NCBI GenBank assembly: GCA_021397835.1
Contig: JAJFZO010000579.1
Span: 945,001-1,009,000 of the forward strand
Source of the DNA: Moringa oleifera
Taxonomy: Eukaryota > Streptophyta > Magnoliopsida > Brassicales > Moringaceae
Reading direction: 5' to 3'
Length of the DNA: 64,000 nucleotides
The first letter of the stretch is position 1, and each line of letters begins with the position of its first letter. Positions 40,235 through 50,171 of this stretch are shown here, one piece after another. A program made the position numbers and the translations under genes. The notes beneath the pieces were generated by a model that had not been told where the DNA came from, did no database searches, and worked only from the letters and a program-made list of their open reading frames with translations.

Positions 40235-41090
40235 ATTTGCTTCATTTGCTTTATGTGGTTCATGGTTTCATTTATTCATCTATAGCTCTATTTATCATGG
40301 GATTAACTACTTCATACTTTAGTTAGTGTGCGATGAGGTAAAAATATGAACTTATGTTTAGGTGTCCAAGAAAACAACCCACGTATTTATCTAAGAGGCC
40401 AAGATAAAATGTCTTGGAAAATTATCATTTTTTTCTCGCTATGTCATATCTTTTTCAACCACCAAATAACTTCCAAGCTGTCTCAAAACCATAGGTGAGT
40501 ACTGATAATAATTTACAATCGTCTCACTAACAATCTGGTAAAATATAGTAGGACATGAGAATCTAAGAATTCTTCGACCAGAAATAACTACATCAGCTCC
40601 TCATTACCTATAAAAGGGGAATCGAGTTTGTCCTAAACTTAAATTGTTGTAGTATTTTTCAAGCTGTCAAAACACTATATCGGAGTGATGTCAGTTGGAT
40701 TGCTGATGCCTTTACATTCACACTTTCTGACTTAAATATCGAAATGATCTCAGTTGGATTACTGATGCCTTTACATTCGCAGTTATAGCTTTTTGATCTG
40801 TGCAAACATAAAAATTATGATCCTATTCTCTCTAAATTTGATAGTATTACATTGATGTCAGTTTTGGGGGAGGCTGAACTAAGGTCAGCTCTTGGGCCCT
40901 AATGGATAAAAGATTACTTAAAAGAGCTACACAATCTCATATTGGGAACCAACAAATTTCGGTAGAGATTTATAAATGTAACCGTACATTCTCTTACATA
41001 ACATAGTTTCAAATACAAACCAAGAAACAATCTAGTGAAACCTACAACTCGAAATGGAAAATACTAAACAAAAAGAAGAGGCATAACTTA
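40235..41090. repeat. Junction segment between duplicated units, repeat-derived
   Basis: 40235-40500 matches 44880-45100 (TTTGCTTCATTTGCTT, TTTATTTATTCATYTATAGC, CAAATAACTT in order). The last part, about 41068-41092 (AAAAAGAAGAGGCATAACTTATGA), matches 45364-45388. The middle part (about 40560-41000) has features common in plant LTR-element remnants, such as CTCATATTGGGAACC and TTTATAAATG. The segment therefore looks like a third, TE-interrupted copy of the unit's intergenic DNA joined to the truncated receptor at 41091. Confidence 0.55.
40677..40784 (+). repeat. Two tandem direct repeats of about 60 bases
   Basis: The units at 40677-40724 and 40736-40784 share TATCG..RATGATSTCAGTTGGATT and CTGATGCCTTTACATTC. 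Such short tandem units occur in LTR remnants and in degraded transposons. No coding capacity is present. Confidence 0.7.
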
Positions 41091-43620
41091 TGATTCCAAT
41101 AACCATCCATGTTGCTATAGACTGCTTCTTTTCTCGAATGTGAAAATTTGTGGGGTGACCTCCAGAGCCACAAGGAGGCAAAGGTACCCCACAAAGGCCA
41201 GAATTGTTCTCATATCTTGATGCTGGGAAAGTGGTCAGCTGACCACCAGAAGGGATGGGACCAGTGAGGTTGTTGTTGGACACATCAAGGTCACTAAGAA
41301 AAGAAAGAGTCCCTAAAGAACCTGGTAGGAATCCTTGAAGATTGTTGTGAGAGAGATCCAGAACTCCAATGTCTTTCAAACCTCCAAAGCTGCCAGGAAT
41401 ATTTCCTGTCAGCTTGTTGTGTCCGAAGTTCAAGACTTGCAAATAGTTCGATGCACCAAAATTTTCTGGAATAGATCCTGACAAAGAATTATAAGAGAGA
41501 TCAAGGTAGATGATACTGCCATTGCTAGAGAATGTGTACACTGTCAAGCCAGAATAAATTCTAATTGATGGACAAGAGTGAACGGTAGGAAAACTTTCCA
41601 GCCTCTCTGCACGGATCCCTTCAAATTCAACGAGTCCTCCGGCACCCCTGCAAGCTGTTCCACCCTCATTTCTTACAAATGCAAACTGCTTCCCCGAAAC
41701 AATCCCAGGCATGACCAAGCCGGCTTGGCTTGCAAGCTCAGGTGGAATAGTACCTGATAGATTGTTGCTGTTCAAATCAAGCCAAATGAGGCTCCTACAG
41801 TTCCCGAGTTCAGAAGGAACGCGTCCAGTAAGCGAGTTGTTACCCAATTGTAGAATAGCCAGATTAAGAAGACTTCCCATACCAGAAGGGATTTCGCCAG
41901 TAAGCCGGTTGCTGGAAAGTGACACCCATGTCATATTGGTACAGTGAGAAATGGACTGCGGAATGGATCCAGTGATGAGATTATTGTTGAGGATGAGTGT
42001 CTCCAGGTTGCCTCCATCCACACAAATAGTCTCAGGGATTTCCCCTGTGAGGTTGTTGGCCCACATAACCAAATCAGAAAGATTTGGCAAGGTCCAGATT
42101 TCTGAGGGGATTGGCCCGCTGAGGCTGTTGAAACTAAGATCAATTGTCCTTAGGCTTTTGCAGTTACCAAGCTCCACTGGCACAGTTCCAGAGAGGTAAT
42201 TGTTTGCCAGAAGTATCTTTTCCAGCGCCGGGGCAGTTGGGAACGAGCAGAAACCAGTTGGAATATTTCCCGTGAAGCCGTTGGAACTGAGGTCAAGTAC
42301 TCGGAGCTGAGTATGATTGGTCAGGGAAAGCGGCACAGGACCAGTTATGTTGTTGAATGGTACATACAGATACTTCAGGCTGGAGAGCTTACTGACGACT
42401 GTACTGAGGAAATCTCCGGAGAGCAGATTGTTCCCAAGGTTTAGATTTTGTAAAGAAGAGCATGTCGCAAAAGTTAGTGGCAATTCCCCATGAAGTCTGT
42501 TTGCTGAAAGATCAAGCCCCTCAAGGGATCTACAAGCCTGTCCTAACTCAGATGGGATCTCACCAGAGAACTGATTATGTGCTAGAGACAGCTGCTTCAA
42601 ATTCTCGAGATTCCCCAACAAGGCGCCCGGAATACCACCCTGCAGGCTGTTATGGGAGAGGTTGAGCGTGTCCAGGTGCTTGCAGTTTCTTAGGCTGATA
42701 GGAAATTCAGGGCCAGATAGACTGTTCCCAGAAAAATTTATTAAGGTGAGGTTGCTGCAGTGTCCAAAATCAACCTTGGAGAACTTCCCAGAGAAGTTGT
42801 TGTGAGAGAGATCTAGATACTTGACAGATGCCTGACAGTCTGCCAGAAAGGTTGACGGTATCTCCCCTGACAGCAGATTGTGGGAGAGGTCAAGGGTGGA
42901 GAGACTTTTGCAAGCTGAGAGAGTAGCGCCCAGTATTCCAGGGAGCTGGTTACCGGAAAAGTTGAGCAGATTCAGGTTCTGGCAGCTAGAAAGAGAGTAT
43001 GTCAAGAGGGAAGAATCAGAAATCCGATTGCTTGAGAGGTCAAGCTGCAGCAGAGATGGGCCAAAATGGAGATTGCCACCGGGAATGGAATTGTGAGACA
43101 GGTTAACATAAGCTAGCCAACCGCAAGACACGAAAAAGGATTGTTTTGGAAGAGGGTCGGAGAAGTTGTTGCGCGACAAGTGGAGAGTTTGGAGACTACA
43201 AGAACTAGAGACAGAGAGATCACCAATAGAGAAGGAATTTCCCTGCAAATATAGATTTTGGAGATTTGGCAAGGCTGTCAGATTGGGGAGATGAAGGCTG
43301 CCAACAAGGCCTGCGTTGCCGAGGTCGAGAGCAGTGACACGGCCGTCCACGGAGCAGGAGACACCTCTCCACGAGCATGGGCTCTGCGAATCAGCCTTCC
43401 AGTTGGCCAAGAAACCACTTGGATCAGACTCCACAGAGAGTTGCTTGAAAGACGTCAACAACACCACCTCATCATTGCTTTGCCGCTGCTGCGTAGACAG
43501 TTTTCTGGCTTCTGACCCCACGATTAGCAGCTGATTTAGAAGCAACAGCACAAAGCCAAAGATTCTCATGATGTAGCTTTGGTTTTGTGATGAGAAGATT
43601 ACCCTCCATTCTCTCTTCAT
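41032..43620 (-). CDS. Kinase-less BRL receptor copy (receptor-like protein or truncated duplicate)
   Basis: An open frame of 862 codons whose first 843 residues match the intact receptor at 26656-30330 with about 24 amino-acid changes counted by eye (about 97% identity). The signal peptide (from Met 18), Cys cap, all LRRs and the complete island domain are kept. Homology stops at 41091, in the middle of the transmembrane segment. The last 19 residues ([19 protein letters not shown]) come from unrelated repeat DNA, yet they continue a hydrophobic run after IATWMVIGI, so a membrane anchor with a tail of a few residues is possible. The juxtamembrane and kinase parts are absent. Its upstream region is shortened to about 300 homologous bases. 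If expressed it could bind hormone without signalling; it may equally be an unexpressed duplicate. No stop or frameshift interrupts the frame. Confidence 0.8.
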   Translation of the reverse strand: MKREWRVIFSSQNQSYIMRIFGFVLLLLNQLLIVGSEARKLSTQQRQSNDEVVLLTSFKQLSVESDPSGFLANWKADSQSPCSWRGVSCSVDGRVTALDLGNAGLVGSLHLPNLTALPNLQNLYLQGNSFSIGDLSVSSSCSLQTLHLSRNNFSDPLPKQSFFVSCGWLAYVNLSHNSIPGGNLHFGPSLLQLDLSSNRISDSSLLTYSLSSCQNLNLLNFSGNQLPGILGATLSACKSLSTLDLSHNLLSGEIPSTFLADCQASVKYLDLSHNNFSGKFSKVDFGHCSNLTLINFSGNSLSGPEFPISLRNCKHLDTLNLSHNSLQGGIPGALLGNLENLKQLSLAHNQFSGEIPSELGQACRSLEGLDLSANRLHGELPLTFATCSSLQNLNLGNNLLSGDFLSTVVSKLSSLKYLYVPFNNITGPVPLSLTNHTQLRVLDLSSNGFTGNIPTGFCSFPTAPALEKILLANNYLSGTVPVELGNCKSLRTIDLSFNSLSGPIPSEIWTLPNLSDLVMWANNLTGEIPETICVDGGNLETLILNNNLITGSIPQSISHCTNMTWVSLSSNRLTGEIPSGMGSLLNLAILQLGNNSLTGRVPSELGNCRSLIWLDLNSNNLSGTIPPELASQAGLVMPGIVSGKQFAFVRNEGGTACRGAGGLVEFEGIRAERLESFPTVHSCPSIRIYSGLTVYTFSSNGSIIYLDLSYNSLSGSIPENFGASNYLQVLNFGHNKLTGNIPGSFGGLKDIGVLDLSHNNLQGFLPGSLGTLSFLSDLDVSNNNLTGPIPSGGQLTTFPASRYENNSGLCGVPLPPCGSGGHPTNFHIREKKQSIATWMVIGIISYASSFCLVFSISSCRFH

Positions 43621-46600
43621 TTTTCCCCAGAGAGGCCTCTGCTTCTTGCTTCAAATTCTGTTCAAGAAAACTACAAGGTTAGGATTGCTTTATTTCTCCT
43701 GAGGGAACCCTGTTGGAGAGAAGTCTAATTCTCCTCGGGTCTTGACCATTTGCAACTGGGCTGGAAGCTGAAGATATTAAGGACATAAACAAATCACGGA
43801 ATGAACCATTAATTATCTCCCCTCATTCCACTGTTCTCTATGGTCTTATTTTCTCCACATTTGAACAGAAGACTTTTGGTCGCAAAAACTGGAATATGAA
43901 AGTTGAAAAGAGAAGAAACACTTGTGGACTGACTGAATTATCAAAGATTATGTAATTTGGAATGATGACGATATCAATAAGATCCAATTCAAGTCACTTA
44001 TTGTATATGAAGAAATGAGGTTAGCTTCTTAATTTCTTCTGCAGTCTTAGAATGCAATTCAAAAAGTTAGAGAGAGAGAGAAAGAGATAAAAAAGTCACA
44101 AGTCAACCATCCCAAGTCAACCGTTGCGATTAATGCTAGTTCTAATGTTTCTCTATGATGTCTAATAGTATCATTAAGTCTATACACATTTGGGAGTGCC
44201 AATCTTATGGCAATTAAGTGATAACTTTTACAAGTTTATTTTTTTATGCATTTTAAAATTTAAGTATGTTGATAACCCTAAAGAATTTAGTCCATTGGTA
44301 AGTAATTGTATGACAGTATTAAGTTTCAAATGTTTTTATAATCATTAAGTTTATTTTTTATTGTTAAAATTAAAATTTTGTGAATTAAACATTGGGTTTT
44401 GAGCTTCTTGTTTTCATCTAAAAGTTATTAATAATTTATAATAGTTGTAAATCGATGTAAATTTATTTTTAAAAAATATTTAAAATTTATTGATAATATT
44501 ATTTTAAAAATCAAATTAAATTGATCGATCATATTAATTATGTGATGTTTAGTTTGTTCTGCTCATTTAAAGTTGATTTTGAATTTTTTATCAAAACAAT
44601 GTTTTTCTGAAAAAAAATTAAAGAATTAAAAAATAAAAAAAATTTTAAAATTTTATTATTATTTTTTTGAAATTAATTATTCTTTTTATATTATTTATTT
44701 TATTAATATAAAATAATATAATTATTTAATGTATTATCTCAACATAATCTTTGGTTCGATTTTAATCCAATCTTAAACTTTTGATTTTTTTTGTGCAATT
44801 CAATGACTGATTCAATTTAAAAAAATATTGTAATATTCATCTTAAATGTAATTGACTGTAATATGTTCATCATTTGCTTTATCTTATCCATTTGTTTGCT
44901 TCATTTGCTTGATGTGGATCATAATTTTATTTATTCATTTATAGCTTTATTTATCGTGACTATTAACTACTTCTTGGTTTAGTTGGTGCGTAACCTATTT
45001 ATTAAAAAGCTGAGCATAAAATTTTGAAAAAAAAATTAAAATTTTTATATGTTATATATTTTTTAATCATCAAATAACTTTAAAATGATTATAAATTATT
45101 TGTTTATCTGAGTTTATTTTAAACTATTTGATATAAAGTTCAAAGGATATTGTTATAATTTACATTGATAAAATAAAATATAAAAAATACACAAAAAATC
45201 TTAATCATTGGTTGTATTAAATTACTATGTGTTATTATTTTTTAAAAAATTTAACATAATTTAAATTAATAAATTTTTCAATATTTTATAATATTTTATA
45301 ATTAATTTATTAAAAATATGTTAAAATATAATGGGATATAAAAATCTAGGGGAATACGGAATAAAAAGAAGATGCATAATTTATGACTTCATGGCTTATA
45401 TTGCAAATTAAATGAAAGAAGGAATATTCAAATTTTTATTTAAAATTTCTGATGAATGTGAAGAAATATTTCAGATATCTTTATAAAAATTTTGTAGTTT
45501 TTTAAATATTGATAATACTTTGTTAAAAATTAAAAATTTATAAAAATAATAAAAAATTATTTGAAATTAAAGAAATGCTCCAAATGTAATGTAAAATTAA
45601 TTTGAATTATTTTAAAATTTTTTAATAATAAAAATATTTTTTTATTTTTTCATAATCATTAAAATTAAAATCTAATTTAAATATATAATTGATGGAAGAG
45701 TATATATTTCATAAAAGTTTAATGTTTATAGTATATTATTAATTAAATTTTTATATTAAAAAAATTAAACTTTAATATATTAATTTAATTTAAATTAAAT
45801 ATTATCAAAAAATAAAAAATTTAAAACATTAAAATTAAAAAATTTATATAATAAATTTTAATTTAAAAATTTTCATATACGTACAAAAAGATGTTTATAT
45901 TATTATCAAAATTTTTATAATATTTTTAATATTAAAATATATATTTAAAATTTTATACTATTAAAATTTTAAAATTTATAAAAAATAAATTTTAATATTA
46001 AATTGGACTCAAAATATAATAAATTATTGATTTAAATCATTTTTAAAGTATTTTAATAATAAAAAATTTTAATTTTATAATTATTTAAATTAAAATATAA
46101 TTTAAATCAAACTGATATATTAAATTTGATTTATCAGTTTTTGAACGTGGAGTCTGTCTCCGTTTGCTTTAAAATTTTGAATTAAATTTATTTTTATTTA
46201 AAATTATTGGATAATAGGGTTTATGATTACCATGATTTTTCTATGGGATTTTCAGATTGGAGACGTCAGGGGCACAGAACCCGAGGGGATTAGATACGGA
46301 TCCTGTCGTCAATTCAGAGGCTGACCTCACAATTTTTTTTTATGTTTTCCTTTTCCCCTCCTCTTTCTGCTTCATAAATGCCATCCACTGCTGGAGCTGC
46401 GGACACAGAAATCACTTCACACAGAATTTTAGGAATGGAGGATAAATGCCGCTGCTGGCAGTACACATCGGGATAAACAAAGAGGCGAAGTGGTGAACAG
46501 CGAGTCTGCGTAAAGGTCCCGTGGAATAAGATCGTCTACTGTTCATTCTCTGCTTTCTCCTGTAAGTCTTCTGATTCCTGGCTTTCATTATCGTTTTTTG

Positions 46601-47224
46601 CTCTGATATGATATTCCGGGCTCAACGGAGGTTAGAATTTTGTCAGCTCTTACTATTTTGTTGCTTTAGCTGCTTATCTATTGATATTTTGAACTATAAT
46701 TACTTCTCTGGTGGACAATTGGACTCTCCCCTTTGTTTTTCTCCCGTGATCTTGCTCTTCCTGTTAGTTTATTTCATCAGTGAACAGTGGATACTTCTGC
46801 TTATTGTATTGATCTTCTTATCTACTATTACGCTTTCTCCTAGAATTTCTTAATTGGTTTAGTCTGTAATATCTTTGGTTGCTACGATTCTCTCTGTTTA
46901 TTTTCTTTGTTTCCTGTCTATAGATGAATCTCTGCCTGCTTTTGAGGAGCTTTGGATCTACACGGACTCTTAGTGGCATTGTTCACTAATTGATTGCATT
47001 GTTTTGATTTACACCTCTAACTTAGTTTCTGCACTATTTTTGTATTTATGATCTTATTTTTTCATATACTCCAACCATAAGAAGGCATTGACTTCCAAGC
47101 AATCAAGCATGGCTACAAAGCCTTGCTTATCAAAATGGATACCTTCGGGACCACTGGAGATTACTAGGATTTGGTCAATTAACACTGTAGGGTGGCTGGA
47201 GTCAAGCTAAAATTGCAAGATCTC
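43621..47224. repeat. Tandem-duplicated segment, copy B, upstream of truncated receptor through RraA leader
   Basis: 43621-43919 aligns with 30331-30731 (the receptor leader) with several deletions, the largest about 30 bases near 43670. At 43920 the match jumps to 36431 and continues to 47224/40229 in the same order. The interior (44200-46200) is AT-rich with no gene. This joint marks a roughly 5.7 kb deletion here, or an insertion in copy A. Confidence 0.75.
46450..46561 (+). promoter_or_regulatory. Promoter and leader exon of the RraA-like gene
   Basis: The alignment with the orphan copy places the core promoter here, but the TATA position reads AGTACACATCGGG (about 46460-46472) instead of a TATA box. 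The leader exon probably ends at CTCCT|GTAAGTCTTC (46561/46562). The 5' UTR intron would then run to the acceptor TCTGTGCAG at 46562-48391, about 1.8 kb, ending with a T20 tract at 48311-48330. Confidence 0.5.
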
Positions 47225-48399
47225 ATTCACTATCATCAAAATTTTCAACAGAAGCAATATTCTCTATGTAAACTTCATGCACTATCTTCAATTGTGTAGT
47301 TGAGATCACTGTCTCTGTACACTAGCAGAAATTACAATTACGTCTTAGTTGCCATGCTATTCATGTAGTCAAAGAAAGCTTTGATGTTGCTTGAGAAGCT
47401 TATCTGTCATAGGTACGACAGCCAAGCCACTTGTATGTGGAAAACAGAAGCTTAGAAGTTTAAAACATCATTTGTTTGCAGTGCTACTTGCATAAACTCT
47501 ACCATGGTAATATTTAAATTACTGCTGTTTTTGTCCCCTGCTTTGGTTGGTATGCTAAACTTAGAATTTCACTACTTATGTGAGGCATGTGAAGCATGCA
47601 ATTTCCCTAGGTGTAATACTGACATTCAGGCCAGCAAGAAAGGTATTTTTGATTTTGGTCTTGACTCAGAATTCAAACTACACTGATTTTGTTCCTGTTT
47701 TGTTGGCTTGTAATAGCACTGCATGGCAAGATTCTAAGTGAATTTTGATTGAATATCAAGTTGCTCAATCAAAGCTTGAGCTTTTTTGTTAGAGAACTAA
47801 TGCAAAATCATAGATTTGTGTTATCTTAAATGCAGCATAATGCAAAGTCACCATGCTAGATCAAATCCCCATGTGCATCCGTATCTTGTTACTGATTACT
47901 AACGAAGTGCTTGCCATCAAGGAGAATCTTTTCCTGCCAAGCCTTATTACTAACACACCAAAGTTCAGGGCCTTGTTGCTATAAATTATACAGAGGAAAG
48001 ATATGGAATAAGTAGGTAATTGAGAAGAAATGCTGGAGAGCTGAGGCAATTGAGTTGAGAAAGCTATAATTGTTTCCTGCACTTCTTCCAGTGATATGCT
48101 ATGAAAGCATGGTTCAACATCCGACGGTTAAGTGCCACATTTCTTTGCTGGATGCTGATACTAGATTCATGTATCATTTGTGATTCTTTTGTGCCCTTCA
48201 TTTCTTTTCGTAGTTGTGTTAGCCTGCAGAGAGACTAGCTATCTTAGGGACTTAATTAAGACTAGAAGGCATTATGAAATCTAGATGAGCTTCTTGTCCT
48301 GTGGTAGATGTTTTTTTTTTTTTTTTTTTTCTCCCTATTGGTTAAGTAATGGTTCAAGATCTTCATAATATTTGGATACCTGTCTGTGCAGGAGAACAT

Positions 48400-48900
48400 A
48401 TGGCTGCCTTTGCAACCGCCGAAGCTTGTGATTCAAATGGAGCACTTTTGACAAGTGGTGATCTACGTGCCCTGCAACCAATTTTCAAGATCTATGGGCA
48501 ACGCCAAGCATTCTCAGGTCCCATTGTTACTCTCAAGGTCTTTGAGGACAATGTTCTGGTGAGAGAGCTTCTGGAGACCAGAGGGGAAGGAAGAGTGCTA
48601 GTTATAGATGGTGGGGGCAGCATGAGATGTGCTCTTGTGGGAGGCAATTTAGGACAGTCAGCTCAAAATATGGGGTGGGCTGGTATTATAGTGAATGGAT
48701 GCATTAGAGATGTGGATGAGATTGAGGGGTGTGATATTGGGGTGAGGGCACTGGGATCAAATCCCTTGAAGTCCAACAAAAAGCGCCATGGTGAAAAGCA
48801 TGTTCCTGTTTATGTCGGAGGAACCTTGATACGCAACGGAGAATGGTTATATGCTGACAGTGATGGCATTCTGGTATCAACAGCGGAATTATCTGTTTAA
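48400..48900 (+). CDS. RraA-like protein (putative 4-hydroxy-4-methyl-2-oxoglutarate aldolase)
   Basis: The coding sequence lies in one exon and gives 166 residues, the usual plant length. The start MAAFATAEACDSN matches the plant family and sits nine bases after a splice acceptor; the in-frame ATG at 48349 lies in intron sequence and is not used. The fold is the RraA/DMKT swivelling barrel: VIDGGGSMRCALVGGNLG at about 68-85 and NGCIRDVDEI at 99-108, with the metal/substrate residues Arg103 and Asp104 that characterise HMG/CHA aldolases. Bacterial RraA binds RNase E, but plant members keep the aldolase-type residues, so an aldolase or oxaloacetate decarboxylase activity is the better guess. 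The cellular role is not established. A promoter-only duplicate lies at 39.5 kb. Confidence 0.93.
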   Translation: MAAFATAEACDSNGALLTSGDLRALQPIFKIYGQRQAFSGPIVTLKVFEDNVLVRELLETRGEGRVLVIDGGGSMRCALVGGNLGQSAQNMGWAGIIVNGCIRDVDEIEGCDIGVRALGSNPLKSNKKRHGEKHVPVYVGGTLIRNGEWLYADSDGILVSTAELSV

Positions 48901-50171
48901 ATTGGCAGTTCTAGCCTAAGGTGCTTGGTAAGAGCCAATAAGAGGACTGGTTTCTTTCAGATTACAAAAAGTTTAAGGATGTCTTGACTCAGGTATAACT
49001 TGTTGCTTCCCCATTATTAAAGTTAGATATGGATTAAACTTAAAACCTCCAAGTTTATTCGAATAAGTAAAAAAGAAATAAAATAAATCTAATAGGTTGA
49101 TATAATTTTGTAACTGTTGCATGTGATTAAGTATTTTTCAATTTGCGAGATATGTTTCTGCAGAGTTTTCTGATGATAAAATGAACATTTTTTGCTCCCA
49201 TGATCTGGCTCCCATGATCTGACTCCCATAACAACAAATAATTTTAATAAAAATATAAAAATATTAAAAAAAAAGACATAACTTACTAATTTAATAGTAC
49301 TTAGATAATAATTAAGGACTTGATTTGATCAATTCCTGCTTGGCCTTGTCAGGCCATCGTTTTGAAGAGCTCAATTTGATCAGCTGCTATTTGCTCTCTT
49401 TGCATTTCTGGCCTCCGTTGGACTTCACTACCTTAATCTTAGGCTCAATTCTGGAATAATTTGCTCTCTTTGTGGATTCCCACTCCATTGGAGATTACCA
49501 ACCCAATCTTCATGAAATATAGCTAAAGACCAAGTGCTTCCAATTGTGCCTTTGATTTTGTGACCAATCTTCGGTATGAGCATTTGCCCATGAAATCTTC
49601 ATTCCATGGACTTGACTGATTCAGATTAGAATTTACTTGTTTGCTGAGTTTCAGAGATCCTATTGTTGCTGAAGGAAAAACAATGGCTATGTTTGGGTGA
49701 TTATGAAGTTGTATGTCCTTAGATGGATAGCTGAATCCTACAATCCAGAATTCCATTGTTCTTAATTCAATCCCTTTCACTGTAACAACTGCCAGAAGAA
49801 TTTTTGTTCTCAGTAATCTCCAGACCAAGGGGAATCAATCCCTTTCACATTTTTGTGCACCTGGTACTGGCAGCAGGAGCAAAAACATTCCCGTTACCTT
49901 GGAAAAACTGAAACATGAAACAGAATCTGGCACCTTTGCAGTCGAATACAAAATAAAGAACACTCCCCATCGTAAGAATTAAAAGAGAAAAAATGCCAAA
50001 ACAAGTCGAACCAAAGGGATTCCACTGCAAATCATTCACAACTCTACATTTTTGAAAAACACAACTCTATATCTTTCTGAACTAATTTTCGTGTCCGGGA
50101 AACATGATATATAAACTGAGCTATGCAAACTTAAGAGTAGCACGGCAGTAGCACCTACAAGTTACCAGGTT
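48901..50171. other. Convergent intergenic region between the RraA-like gene and CSN6
   Basis: The RraA-like 3' UTR probably ends near 49020. 49020-49330 is AT-rich. 49330-50100 has normal composition and only short frames with no family resemblance. 50100-50171 is likely the CSN6 3' UTR. No RNA gene or repeat was recognised. Confidence 0.5.

Noticed and set aside
41032..43620. Assembly collapse or haplotype duplication as the source of the second receptor copy
   Set aside because: The flanks differ by large indels and the copy ends inside a gene with a distinct junction, which fits a real duplication better; long-read confirmation is still needed.
48349..48399. Upstream in-frame ATG for the RraA-like gene
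   Set aside because: It lies before the splice acceptor at 48391 in the intron; family alignment supports the start at 48400.
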